DNA from: SIG454 sp045646365
GTDB taxonomy: Bacteria; Bacillota; Clostridia; Monoglobales; Monoglobaceae
Length of the DNA stretch: 56,658 bases
Reading direction: 5' to 3'
NCBI GenBank assembly: GCA_045646365.1
Contig: JAZRKP010000093.1
Location: forward strand, 1-56,658
Every line of letters begins with the position of its first letter. Position 1 is the stretch's first letter. Below the pieces are notes generated by a model. It was not told where the DNA came from. It made no database searches and saw nothing but the letters and a program-made list of their open reading frames with translations. Below are positions 23,708 to 32,709 of the stretch, one piece after another. The position numbers and the translations under genes are program-made.

Positions 23708-24817
23708 TTAAATAGCAAACAGCTTTTCAAGTTTATCTTGCACAAGATTAGAGCCGATAACACAAACCTTACTGGTATAGTCAGGCTCACCATCACGAAC
23801 TTCAAACTCACCCGGCACATAGTCAAAGCAAATCCAACCGTTTTCGCCTCTGACAATACCCTTTCCGCGAAGAACAATACCATATTCACCTGTGTCAAGG
23901 TCAGTTAAAATGCTTTCAAGCTCAGCTTTTGTGAATGCCTTTGCAGTTTCAACTCCCCAGGAAACAAACGCCTCGTCAGCATCGTGGTGATGGTGGTGTC
24001 CACCGCATCCGCATGAACATTCTTCGTCATGGTGATGATGCTCGTGATGTTCGTGACCGCAACAACAATCCTCATCGTGGTGATGATGTTCGTGGTGTTC
24101 GTGACCGCAACAACATTCTTCGTCGTGGTGGTGATGCTCGTGGTGTTCATGACCGCAACAACATTCCTCGTCATGGTGATGATGCTCGTGGTGATGTTCC
24201 TCAAGAAGCTCGTCAAGGAGAGAATGAGAACCCTTTATTGCATCAAGGATTTTCTCAGCAGTAAGCTGGTCGAGAGGGGTTGTTATAATGGGTGCATCGT
24301 GATTGATGGTCTTAAGCATTGAAACCGCCTCAGAAAGCTTGTCCTCGGTGATTTTGTCCATTCTTGTCATTAAAATACAGTTTGCATTTTCTATCTGGTT
24401 ATTATAAAATTCACCGAAATTCTTCATATAAAGCTTGCATTTTGTGCCGTCAACAACAGTTATAGCACTGTCAAGCTCTAACTCCGCGCCGTCAACTTTT
24501 TTGATTGCGCCGATAACATCGGAAAGCTTACCAACACCTGTTGGCTCAATTATAATTCGCTCAGGATGATAAGTATTTGCCATTTCCTTAAGACTTTCAC
24601 CGAAATCGCCAACCAAAGAACAACAAATACATCCCGAGTTCATTTCCTTAATTTCAATTCCTGAATTTTTTAAAAATCCGCCGTCAATACCGATTTCACC
24701 AAATTCGTTTTCGATAAGTGCAATTTTTTCACCGGCATAAACCTCGCCGATAAGCTTTCTTATAAGAGTTGTTTTCCCTGCACCTAAAAATCCTGAAATA
24801 ATGTTAACTTTAATCAT
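23708..24817 (-). CDS. CobW/COG0523 metal chaperone with His/Cys-rich repeats
   Basis: This GTPase of 369 residues has Walker A GFLGAGKT (9-16), the family metal motif GCICC (62-66) and a C-terminal CobW domain. A striking insert at about residues 208-283 consists of four imperfect 17-residue units of the form HHEHHHHDEECCCGHE, the last ending CSCGCGG and poly-His. Such regions bind zinc (also nickel or cobalt) and are common in zinc-delivery COG0523 proteins. The gene overlaps the end of the glycosyltransferase/CsaB gene by 8 bp. No Zur box was identified. Confidence 0.9.
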   Translation of the reverse strand: MIKVNIISGFLGAGKTTLIRKLIGEVYAGEKIALIENEFGEIGIDGGFLKNSGIEIKEMNSGCICCSLVGDFGESLKEMANTYHPERIIIEPTGVGKLSDVIGAIKKVDGAELELDSAITVVDGTKCKLYMKNFGEFYNNQIENANCILMTRMDKITEDKLSEAVSMLKTINHDAPIITTPLDQLTAEKILDAIKGSHSLLDELLEEHHHEHHHHDEECCCGHEHHEHHHHDEECCCGHEHHEHHHHDEDCCCGHEHHEHHHHDEECSCGCGGHHHHHDADEAFVSWGVETAKAFTKAELESILTDLDTGEYGIVLRGKGIVRGENGWICFDYVPGEFEVRDGEPDYTSKVCVIGSNLVQDKLEKLFAI

Positions 24818-27101
24818 TTATATTTCCTCCGTTCAATAATTTTATAGCAATCTGTGCGTTTTTATCAGCCAAAGCCTTTGATGTTCTGCGGATTTCTTCA
24901 AGTTCTGCTTTAAAGCTGTCTTTTCGGTCAATAACCTCATCGCACATTGAAATAAGCTTGTCCCTTTCAAGGGTAGCAACGGGCAGAAAATGTTTTTGCC
25001 CCATATATTCCATCATATTATTTATTTTCGGGTCATAGTCAAGCCCAACAACGGGAACGCCTGTGCAAGCCGCATAAATAAGAATATGCAGTCTCATACC
25101 CATAACAAATTCACTTTTCCCAATAATCCCAAGCATTTTGTCAAAGGCAATGTTATTATCAAGAATATGCCCCAAGCCACCAAGCTTGTCCACAATCCTT
25201 TTGCAAATACCAATGTCCTGACTATACTGCATCGGTACAAAAAGCGGAACAAAACCGTATTTTTTATAGATGTGTTTGCAGGTGTCAGCAATGGATTGCT
25301 CGAAATCTTGTGCAAGATAATTCCATTTGCGGACAGAAACACAGAAATATTTCGTATCTGTGTCAATTCCGACTTGATTGAGAGTATTGTCGATTGATGT
25401 GAAATCTCCATAAGACAGAGCAAAAACTGAGTCTGCGGTAATCAAAACATTTCTATCGTCAACGCCAATCTCTTTCAAAAGCTCTGCGGACTTCGGCTCT
25501 CTTAAAGTTATGGCATCAACCCTGTTTAAAGCCTTCGCAATCTTCTTATATGACTTTTTGTTTATAACAGGCCCGATTCCGTTCCCGTACAGCATTGTTT
25601 TAAGTTTAAATTTTGAGGCAAGCCTTATAAGTAACAGATAATAAAGCAGTGATTTTCCCGAAGTAACATCCTGAATAAGACTTCCTCCTCCGCTTATTAA
25701 AAGTGAGGATTGTTTCATTTTCTTTATAATAGAGAAAATGTTTAGTCTGTTAATTGACTCAACGCCGTAAATTGTCTTTGTTTCCTCGGGGGTTTTAGAT
25801 AAAACCGTTATACGGATATTTGGTGAAAGTTCTTTGAGCCCGCCAATAATAGCTTTAAGGCTGGTGTCGTCACCGCTGTTTTTGAAACCGTAGTAGCCTG
25901 AGATTATAACATCATTTTTAATGTTTTCCCCGTATGGAACGGAGTATTTTTCAAGTTCGTCGGGATTTGTTTTCTGTGTTTCGTTAATCTTCTCTCCGCT
26001 AAGCACCGAGGCATACATTTTAAGAGCGTCCTCCGCCATTGTTTCAACAGAATAACGGGTTTTTATAATCTCCCGTGAATACTCGCCAAGGGCTTTCAGG
26101 TCACAGTCATCAAATAACTTTTCTATATCTTGTGCAAGATGTTCGGGAGTGGAGTCTTCACAACCTCGGCAACAGAAATTGGTGTCAACAGAAATTTTAA
26201 GCTTATCTTCGTTAAATATTCCGATATAGCCTTCGTTTCCCGCGATAATGGACGGTTTTTTACACGCCATGGCCTCAAGAGCGGCACGGCTCACTCCAAC
26301 GAAAATATCTCCGCTTGCAACAAACTTGTTTATGTCTGTTCTTGCCCCTGTGGTGATGATGAGCCGGCAACCGAGAGAGGTATTGACATCTTCTGCCTCT
26401 TTCTTAATGGCATCGTAGTCATTTCCTCCGCCAACAATAACAATTTCCAAATCAGGATATTTCTCGTAAAGACGAGGTGCAATCTGAATGAGATGATGAG
26501 CAACAAGGCTTCGGTCTGTGTCCATTCGGCTGACATAAACGATTCGTCGTTTATCTTCTCCAAGCGAAAACTCATTTTTTATATCCGAAAAGTCGGTGTT
26601 TTCGGAAAATTTGTCGGTATCTATGCCGTTTATGGTAACCCTTATATTATCCCCGTCAATTCCATAACTGTCAATAAGGTATTGCTTTATATCATCGCTG
26701 ACCGCAAGACTTCTCTGCCCCCAGTCGGAAAGCTTGTTAAAGGGAAAACCTGCACGGAAAACCCAATGTGCAGTTGTGACAAAGGGGAAATGCAGTTTTT
26801 TGTGAAGCCGACCGCAAATGAATGACGGAATACGGGCGTGACCGTGAACAACATCAAATTTATATTCTTTTATGATTTTTTTCAGCATACGGTATGCCTT
26901 GCCAACCGCCATAGGGTTTTTGCAGTTGAGTGGAACGGAAAAATTCTTTATCCCCGATTCGGAAAGTTCTTTTTCGTATGCGCCACCGCTTGAAGCCACA
27001 TAAACTTCAACACCTTTTCTGGCAAGTGCCTTTGAAAGCTCAACAATATGAGTTTCTGCCCCGCCAATGTCAAGTTGCATAGTTGTCATCAATACACGCA
27101 T
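24810..27101 (-). CDS. Glycosyltransferase GT4 fused to CsaB-type polysaccharide pyruvyl transferase
   Basis: The 763-residue protein joins two enzymes. Residues 1 to about 370 are a GT4 glycosyltransferase (LDIGGAETHIVELSKALARK near the start, then VVHGHARIPSFI, INGIDTDKF and SRAALEAMACKKPSI). Residues about 395-760 match CsaB/pyruvyl transferases (DVIISGYYGFKNSGDDTSL, LLISGGGSLIQDVTS, FVMGMRLHILIYAACTGVPV). CsaB adds pyruvate ketals to the cell-wall polymer that SLH domains bind. This agrees with the SLH protein at 45.6 kb. It heads the operon with the two CobW genes. CsaB is usually a separate protein; fused forms exist. Confidence 0.9.
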   Translation of the reverse strand: MRVLMTTMQLDIGGAETHIVELSKALARKGVEVYVASSGGAYEKELSESGIKNFSVPLNCKNPMAVGKAYRMLKKIIKEYKFDVVHGHARIPSFICGRLHKKLHFPFVTTAHWVFRAGFPFNKLSDWGQRSLAVSDDIKQYLIDSYGIDGDNIRVTINGIDTDKFSENTDFSDIKNEFSLGEDKRRIVYVSRMDTDRSLVAHHLIQIAPRLYEKYPDLEIVIVGGGNDYDAIKKEAEDVNTSLGCRLIITTGARTDINKFVASGDIFVGVSRAALEAMACKKPSIIAGNEGYIGIFNEDKLKISVDTNFCCRGCEDSTPEHLAQDIEKLFDDCDLKALGEYSREIIKTRYSVETMAEDALKMYASVLSGEKINETQKTNPDELEKYSVPYGENIKNDVIISGYYGFKNSGDDTSLKAIIGGLKELSPNIRITVLSKTPEETKTIYGVESINRLNIFSIIKKMKQSSLLISGGGSLIQDVTSGKSLLYYLLLIRLASKFKLKTMLYGNGIGPVINKKSYKKIAKALNRVDAITLREPKSAELLKEIGVDDRNVLITADSVFALSYGDFTSIDNTLNQVGIDTDTKYFCVSVRKWNYLAQDFEQSIADTCKHIYKKYGFVPLFVPMQYSQDIGICKRIVDKLGGLGHILDNNIAFDKMLGIIGKSEFVMGMRLHILIYAACTGVPVVGLDYDPKINNMMEYMGQKHFLPVATLERDKLISMCDEVIDRKDSFKAELEEIRRTSKALADKNAQIAIKLLNGGNIND

Positions 27102-27280
27102 TTCTCTGCCTCCCTGATTTTTTCTATAATACTTAATTTTAGCACACTTTTTTAAAAAAGTCTACCTATAAGTATAATATTTACTATAAATAAATTTCAC
27201 TATTGTAAATTTTTATACAGAAAAATGGTGAAAACACGATATTTTGTGTAGTATCACAATAAAAAAACTATATATAGTAC

Positions 27281-27309
27281 TTGACAAAAGCACGAAAAAA
27301 TGGTAAAAT
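27281..27309 (+). promoter_or_regulatory. Promoter of the str operon
   Basis: TTGACA (27281-27286), a 17-bp spacer and TAAAAT (27304-27309). It lies in the 305-bp gene-free stretch 27102-27406 between the divergent csaB fusion gene and the L7Ae-like gene. No other clear element was seen there. Confidence 0.85.
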
Positions 27310-27406
27310 AAAGTGCTTTATGTTTAAGTGTTGTATTATGTCCATTTGACATTTTGTTTTCATTTATATTATAAGTATAATTTCAGTAAATCAGGAGCAA
27401 ATTGGA

Positions 27407-27652
27407 ATGGAAAGATTGCAAAACAAAAGTCGCCTTGCAGGAATTAAGCAGGTCAAAAAGGCAATTCTTGCAAACCGGGCGGAAACGGCATTTATCGCAA
27501 AGGATTGTGCCCCTTATATAATTGAGGAACTTGAAAATCTTTGCAGGGAAAACAGTGTTCCCGTTGTTTATGCCGAAACTATGAAAGAGCTTGCGAAAGC
27601 CTGCCGTGTCGAAGTTCCGACTGCGGTGGCGGCAACGGTCAAGCCGGATTAA
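27407..27652 (+). CDS. L7Ae-family K-turn-binding ribosomal protein (YbxF-like)
   Basis: The 81-residue protein of the L7Ae/L30e fold has AGIKQVKKAILANRAETAFIAKDC, followed by VPVVYAETMKELAKACRVEV, matching the Firmicute YbxF/RplGB proteins that bind K-turn RNA. It sits immediately upstream of rpsL, its normal place after rpoC. Here rpoB and rpoC are not upstream; the promoter just before it starts the operon instead. Ribosome site AGGAG, 9 bp from the ATG. Confidence 0.9.
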   Translation: MERLQNKSRLAGIKQVKKAILANRAETAFIAKDCAPYIIEELENLCRENSVPVVYAETMKELAKACRVEVPTAVAATVKPD

Positions 27653-27713
27653 CTCTGTTAAAAATGCGAAAGCGTTTTTATATACATTCTATATCACAGG
27701 GGGTGAATATTAA

Positions 27714-28133
27714 GTGCCAACATTTAACCAACTTGTTAAGAAGGGTAGAGCAACTGCTGAAAAGAAGTCAACAGCACCGGCTCTCTTAAAGGGTTTTAAC
27801 ACAATCAAGAAAAAACCTACTGATCAGGATTCTCCGCAGAAGAGAGGCGTTTGTACATCTGTTAGAACAATGACTCCTAAAAAGCCTAACTCAGCTCTTC
27901 GTAAGGTTGCCAGAGTTCGTCTTACTAACGGCATCGAAGTTTCTGCTTATATCCCAGGCGTGGGACATAACCTTCAGGAACATAGCGTTGTTATGATAAG
28001 AGGCGGCAGAGTTAAGGACCTCCCGGGTGTTCGTTACCACATCATCCGCGGAACATTAGATACTGCCGGAGTTGCTAAGCGCAGCCAGTCAAGATCTAAG
28101 TACGGTGCAAAGAGACCGAAGGAAGGTAAATAA
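27714..28133 (+). CDS. rpsL: Ribosomal protein S12
   Basis: A component of the 30S decoding centre. The 139-residue protein begins with a GTG (PTFNQLVKKGR) after GGGGGTG and shows CTSVRTMTPKKPNSALRKVA and the conserved loop GHNLQEHSVVMIRGGRVKDL. The length is normal. The codon following the stop begins an unusual 181-bp spacer before rpsG. Confidence 0.98.
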   Translation: MPTFNQLVKKGRATAEKKSTAPALLKGFNTIKKKPTDQDSPQKRGVCTSVRTMTPKKPNSALRKVARVRLTNGIEVSAYIPGVGHNLQEHSVVMIRGGRVKDLPGVRYHIIRGTLDTAGVAKRSQSRSKYGAKRPKEGK

Positions 28134-28314
28134 TTCCTTGAAACTCTGAAAATTATTTAGAAAAATCAGTATAGTGCGTATATTACTATTTTATATATAT
28201 CGAAGCGAGCAACAGCTCCCACTGATGAGTAATAGTAGATACAGCGCTAGCAGTACCAATTAAGGTATTGAGTACCTTGTGGGTATTTACCACTAAGAAA
28301 TGGAGGGAAGATAA
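28134..28314 (+). promoter_or_regulatory. Structured rpsL-rpsG spacer, possible cis-regulatory RNA
   Basis: In most Firmicutes rpsL and rpsG are separated by a few dozen bases. Here 181 bp contain several pairings: GAGC/GCTC around AACA (28207-28218), CAGTACC/GGTATTG around AATTAA, an alternative TACC/GGGTA, and long-range CCCAC/GTGGG. S7 is known to autoregulate through the S12-S7 spacer in enterobacteria, so a comparable control site is plausible. No match to a known Rfam-type structure is claimed. Confidence 0.4.
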
Positions 28315-28785
28315 GTGCCAAGAAAAGGACATATTGCACGTCGTGACGTGTTACCTGATCCGCTTTACAACAGTAAGACTGTTACTCGTCTTATCAACAA
28401 CATCATGTTAGATGGCAAGAAGGGTGTTGCCCAGGCTATCGTTTATGATGCTTTTGAGATTATTAAGGAAAAAACAGGCAAAGATCCAGTTGAGGTTTTT
28501 GAGGAAGCTATGAACGCTGTTATGCCTGTTCTCGAAGTAAAAGCAAGACGTGTCGGCGGTGCTAACTATCAGGTTCCGATCGAAGTTCGTGCTGAAAGAA
28601 GAGAAACACTTGGTCTCCGCTGGATAACTCTTTATTCTCGTCAGAGAAATGAAAGAACTATGGCTGAAAGACTTGCGAACGAACTTATGGACGCAATCAA
28701 CAGCACAGGCGGTGCATTCAAGAAAAAAGAAGACACACACAAGATGGCTGAAGCGAATAAGGCATTCGCTCACTTCCGCTGGTAA
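28315..28785 (+). CDS. rpsG: Ribosomal protein S7
   Basis: The 156-residue S7 organises the 3' domain of 16S rRNA. It begins with GTG (PRKGHIARRDVLPDP) preceded by GGAGGGAAG and has VEVKARRVGGANYQVPIEV and the C-terminal KMAEANKAFAHFRW. It is followed by a repeat-rich spacer before fusA. Confidence 0.98.
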   Translation: MPRKGHIARRDVLPDPLYNSKTVTRLINNIMLDGKKGVAQAIVYDAFEIIKEKTGKDPVEVFEEAMNAVMPVLEVKARRVGGANYQVPIEVRAERRETLGLRWITLYSRQRNERTMAERLANELMDAINSTGGAFKKKEDTHKMAEANKAFAHFRW

Positions 28786-28825
28786 TTTTGCTTCGAAATT
28801 TACCTCGTCTATGAGAGCGTTGCTC

Positions 28826-29031
28826 GGCAGAAAAATGCTCGCTGTATGAATATACAGCTGTGCTTTTTCCACCTCACATCTCTCAAATCCAAGGCAAATT
28901 TCTTCGCAAAACCTTTCGAGGAAAGTTTGAGGATTTGGGCAGGGCAGAAAATGCTCGCTGTATAGAATATACAGCTGTGCTTTTCATTATCTCATATCCG
29001 CCAAATCTAAAGCAATTTTCTTCGCAAAACC
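28826..29031 (+). repeat. Tandem duplicated hairpin element in the rpsG-fusA spacer
   Basis: The 333-bp spacer 28786-29118 contains two copies of an about 88-bp unit (28826-28913 and 28943-29031). Each starts GGCAGAAAA and ends TTCGCAAAACC. Each copy contains a hairpin with GCTGTAT/ATACAGC at its tip and an AAAATGC/GTGCTTTT base. Between the copies CAAATTTCTTCG can pair with CGAGGAAAGTTTG. A further hairpin, AGCAATCC/GGATTTGCT, lies near 29080-29102, just upstream of the fusA ribosome site. Confidence 0.8.
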
Positions 29032-29118
29032 AAATGCGGAAACATTGATATTTTGCGGGAATCCGCAATTAAAGATTTAAGCAATCCTTATGGATTTGCT
29101 TTATGAAAGGAGAAAATT

Positions 29119-31224
29119 ATGGGTAGAGAGTTCTCATTGGAAAGAACAAGAAATATCGGTATCATGGCTCACATTGATGCTGGTAAAACAACAACCACCG
29201 AGCGTATTCTTTATTATACAGGTGTAAACCACAAGATCGGTGAAACCCATGAAGGTTCTGCAACTATGGACTGGATGGCTCAGGAGCAGGAGCGTGGTAT
29301 CACAATTACTTCCGCTGCAACAACATGTTTCTGGCAGCCAGCAGAAGGTCCTTACAAAAATATCAAGCACAGAATTAACATCATCGACACACCGGGACAC
29401 GTTGACTTTACAGTTGAAGTTCAGCGTTCACTCCGTGTTCTCGACGGCTCTGTTACAGTTATGTGTGCTAAGGGCGGCGTTGAGCCTCAGTCAGAAACCG
29501 TTTGGCGTCAGGCTGATGACTACAAAGTTCCGCGTATGATATATGTCAACAAAATGGACATAATGGGTGCAGACTTCTATAATGTTGTTAACATGATTCA
29601 CGAGCGTCTCCACGCTAACGGTGTTCCGATTCAGTTACCAATCGGTTCTGAAGACACATTCGTTGGTATCATCGACCTTATGAACATGGAAGCAGAAGTT
29701 TACGAGGACGAGCTTGGTCAGAAGTATCACAAGGAAGAAATTCCTGCTGATATGAAAGAAAAGGCTGAAGAATACCGTCAGCAGATGGTTGAAGCTATCT
29801 GTGAAACAGATGAAGCTTTGATGGAAAAATTCTTCGAAGGTGAAGAAATTTCAGTTGCTGAACTTAAGAAAGCTTTGAGAAAAGCTACAATAAACAACGA
29901 AATCGTTCCGGTTCTTTGCGGAACATCATATAGAAATAAGGGCGTTCAGCTTCTTTTGGACGCAATTATCGAATATATGCCAAACCCAACAGATGTTCCA
30001 AACATCAAGGGTGTTGATCCTGACACAGGTGAAGAAACAGAAAGACCATCATCAGATGATGCTCCATTTGCAGCTCTTGCATTTAAGATTGCAACAGACC
30101 CATTTGTTGGTAAGATTTGCTTCTTCCGTGTATATTCAGGTACACTTGCAAAGGGTTCACACGTTCTTAACTCTTGCAAGAATAAGCGTGAAAGAATGGG
30201 AAGAATTCTCCAGATGCACGCTAACCACAGAGAAGACCTTGACATTGTTTATTCCGGTGATATTGCTGCTGCAGTAGGTCTCCAGAACACAACAACAGGT
30301 GAAACTCTTTGTGACGAAAAAGCTCCTGTAATCCTTGAGTCTATGGTATTCCCTGAACCGGTTATCCGTGTTGCTATCGAGCCAAAGACAAAGGCAGGTC
30401 AGGAAAAGATGGGTATTGCTCTTGCAAAGCTTGCAGAAGAAGACCCAACATTCAAGACTTACACAGACGAAGAAACAGGCCAGACAATCATCGCTGGTAT
30501 GGGTGAGCTCCACCTTGAAATTATCGTTGACCGTCTCTTAAGAGAATTTAAGGTTGAGGCTAATGTTGGTGAACCTCAGGTATCTTACCGTGAAGCATTC
30601 AGAAAGCCTGTTGATATTGAGCATAAGTATGCTCGTCAGTCCGGTGGTAAAGGTCAGTACGGACACGTTCTCGTTAAGTTCGAGCCACTCGAAGAAGGCG
30701 AAGGATATGTATTTGAGAACGCTATTGTCGGCGGTTCTATTGCGAAGGAATATATCCCTGCAGTTGACGCTGGTATCCAGAGCGCAATGCTCAACGGTGT
30801 ACTCGCAGGTTACAATGTTGTTGACCTTAAGGCTGTCCTCTACGACGGTTCTTACCACGAAGTTGACTCCTCTGAAATGGCGTTTAAGATTGCCGCATCT
30901 ATGGCATTCAAAGAAGCTATGAGAAAGTCAGACCCAGTTCTTAAAGAACCTATCATGCTTGTTAATGTTATAACTCCTGATGACTACCTCGGTTTTGTTA
31001 TCGGTGACTTAAGCTCAAGACGTGGTATGATTAAGAGCCAGGAATCAAGAAGCGGCGGTGTTACACAGGTAACAGCTAATGTTCCGCTTTCTGAAATGTT
31101 TGGTTACGCAACTGTTCTCCGTAGCGGAACACAGGGCCGTGGCCAGTATACAATGGAACCTTCACATTATAGCGAAGTTCCAAGATCAATTCAGGAAAAG
31201 ATTATCAGCGACAGAGCAAAATAA
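29119..31224 (+). CDS. fusA: Elongation factor G
   Basis: This translocation GTPase of 701 residues has the G1 loop AHIDAGKTT (17-25), DTPGHVDF (G3), NKMD (G4) and the domain II-V signatures including GGKGQYGHV and MFGYATVLRSGTQGRG. Codon use is strongly biased, as expected for high expression. The ribosome site is AAAGGAG. It is separated from rpsG by the duplicated hairpin element. Confidence 0.98.
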   Translation: MGREFSLERTRNIGIMAHIDAGKTTTTERILYYTGVNHKIGETHEGSATMDWMAQEQERGITITSAATTCFWQPAEGPYKNIKHRINIIDTPGHVDFTVEVQRSLRVLDGSVTVMCAKGGVEPQSETVWRQADDYKVPRMIYVNKMDIMGADFYNVVNMIHERLHANGVPIQLPIGSEDTFVGIIDLMNMEAEVYEDELGQKYHKEEIPADMKEKAEEYRQQMVEAICETDEALMEKFFEGEEISVAELKKALRKATINNEIVPVLCGTSYRNKGVQLLLDAIIEYMPNPTDVPNIKGVDPDTGEETERPSSDDAPFAALAFKIATDPFVGKICFFRVYSGTLAKGSHVLNSCKNKRERMGRILQMHANHREDLDIVYSGDIAAAVGLQNTTTGETLCDEKAPVILESMVFPEPVIRVAIEPKTKAGQEKMGIALAKLAEEDPTFKTYTDEETGQTIIAGMGELHLEIIVDRLLREFKVEANVGEPQVSYREAFRKPVDIEHKYARQSGGKGQYGHVLVKFEPLEEGEGYVFENAIVGGSIAKEYIPAVDAGIQSAMLNGVLAGYNVVDLKAVLYDGSYHEVDSSEMAFKIAASMAFKEAMRKSDPVLKEPIMLVNVITPDDYLGFVIGDLSSRRGMIKSQESRSGGVTQVTANVPLSEMFGYATVLRSGTQGRGQYTMEPSHYSEVPRSIQEKIISDRAK

Positions 31225-31264
31225 TCATTTTTGTAAAATTTTCAGTTTATTTTACAAAAAACTC

Positions 31265-31293
31265 TTGAAAACTATTTGAAAAAATAGTAAAAT
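31265..31293 (+). promoter_or_regulatory. Secondary promoter for tuf
   Basis: TTGAAA (31265-31270), a 17-bp spacer and TAAAAT (31288-31293). An AT-rich hairpin (31229-31259, TTTTGTAAAAT/ATTTTACAAAA) precedes it, so tuf may be transcribed partly on its own. Confidence 0.6.
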
Positions 31294-31360
31294 AAATAAT
31301 AGGGATAATCCCGTGTTTAAGTAAATTAATTAAAAGTTAAATATAAGGAGGAATTTCAAA

Positions 31361-32563
31361 ATGGCAAAAGCTAAATATGAAAGAACCAAACCACACGTAA
31401 ACATTGGTACTATTGGTCACGTTGACCATGGTAAAACTACTCTTACAGCTGCTATCACAAAGGTACTCTCTTTGGATGGTAAGGCTCAGTTCGAAGCTTA
31501 CGATATGATCGATAAGGCTCCGGAAGAAAGAGAAAGAGGTATCACAATCTCTACAGCTCACGTTGAATACGAAACAGAAACAAGACACTACGCACACGTT
31601 GACTGCCCAGGACATGCTGACTACGTTAAGAACATGATCACTGGTGCTGCTCAGATGGACGGTGCTATCCTCGTTGTTTCTTCTGCTGACGGCCCAATGC
31701 CTCAGACAAGAGAACACATCCTTCTTTCAAGACAGGTTGGCGTTCCTTACATCGTAGTATTCATGAACAAAGTTGACCAGGTTGACGATCCAGAACTTCT
31801 CGAACTCGTTGAAATGGAAATCAGAGAACTTCTCTCTGAATATGAATTCCCGGGTGACGATATTCCGATCGTTAAAGGTAGCGGTCTCCAGGTTCTCGAA
31901 TGTGCTTCTAACGACCCATCTGCTCCAGAATACGCTTGTATCCACGAGCTCATGGCTGAAGTTGACAGATACATCCCAACACCTGAAAGAAAGAGCGACC
32001 TTCCTTTCCTTATGCCAGTCGAAGACGTATTCTCTATCACAGGCCGTGGTACAGTTGCTACAGGTAGAGTTGAAAGAGGTACACTCGTTGTTTCTGACGA
32101 AGTTGAAATCGTTGGTCTCGCTGACGAAAGCCGTAAGGTTGTTGTAACAGGTATCGAAATGTTCAGAAAGCTTCTCGATCAGGCTGAAGCTGGTGACAAC
32201 ATCGGTGCTCTTCTCCGTGGCGTACAGAGAAACGAAATCGAAAGAGGACAGGTTCTCGCTAAGCCAGGTTCAATCACACCACACACAAAGTTCACAGGTG
32301 AGGTTTACGTTCTTACTAAGGAAGAAGGCGGACGTCATACTCCATTCTTCACAAACTACAGACCTCAGTTCTATTTCAGAACAACTGACGTTACAGGTAT
32401 CGTTAATCTCCCAGAAGGCGTAGAAATGTGTATGCCTGGTGACAACGTTACTATGACAGTTGAACTTACAACACACATCGCTATGGAAGAAGGTCTCCGT
32501 TTCGCTATCCGTGAAGGCGGTAGAACAGTTGGTTCCGGCGTTGTAACATCTATCATCGAATAA
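31361..32563 (+). CDS. tuf: Elongation factor Tu
   Basis: It delivers aminoacyl-tRNA to the ribosome. The 400-residue protein has GHVDHGKTT (19-27), the switch region RGITI, DCPGHADY (G3), NKVD (G4) and the C-terminal GVVTSIIE. It has a strong AAGGAGG ribosome site and highly biased codons. It ends the str operon, followed by a strong terminator. Confidence 0.99.
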   Translation: MAKAKYERTKPHVNIGTIGHVDHGKTTLTAAITKVLSLDGKAQFEAYDMIDKAPEERERGITISTAHVEYETETRHYAHVDCPGHADYVKNMITGAAQMDGAILVVSSADGPMPQTREHILLSRQVGVPYIVVFMNKVDQVDDPELLELVEMEIRELLSEYEFPGDDIPIVKGSGLQVLECASNDPSAPEYACIHELMAEVDRYIPTPERKSDLPFLMPVEDVFSITGRGTVATGRVERGTLVVSDEVEIVGLADESRKVVVTGIEMFRKLLDQAEAGDNIGALLRGVQRNEIERGQVLAKPGSITPHTKFTGEVYVLTKEEGGRHTPFFTNYRPQFYFRTTDVTGIVNLPEGVEMCMPGDNVTMTVELTTHIAMEEGLRFAIREGGRTVGSGVVTSIIE

Positions 32564-32582
32564 TTTTATTTAATGATATACT

Positions 32583-32608
32583 AAAGGACGGGCGTCGCCC
32601 GTCCTTTT
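32583..32608 (+). terminator. Terminator of tuf
   Basis: AAAGGACGGGC (32583-32593) pairs with GCCCGTCCTTT (32597-32607) around a 3-nt loop, followed by T residues. Confidence 0.92.
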
Positions 32609-32634
32609 AGCTTGTAAAAAAGTAATAATAAAAG

Positions 32635-32662
32635 AAAAAAGCACTCTTCGAGTGCTTTTTTT
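32635..32662. terminator. Bidirectional terminator between tuf and argF
   Basis: GCACTC (32641-32646) and GAGTGC (32650-32655) are flanked by A6 and T7, giving a hairpin with a T-run on both strands. It probably ends the minus-strand arginine operon. Confidence 0.85.
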
Positions 32663-32709
32663 ATGCGGAAGGAAGAAATTCACTTCTATATATAATTCTA
32701 TTTAATTTT

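Noticed and set aside
24000..24210. CRISPR-like array suggested by four repeats
   Set aside because: The repeats are in frame in the metal-binding insert of a GTPase and have no spacers.
23935..24322. Long frames antisense to the His-rich CobW insert
   Set aside because: They arise from the repetitive CAC/CAT codons of the real gene. They have no ribosome sites and give low-complexity products.
28222..28310. CTGATGAG in the rpsL-rpsG spacer as the core of a hammerhead ribozyme
   Set aside because: No stem II closes between this core and a GAAA box, and no cleavage triplet is placed correctly. It is probably chance.
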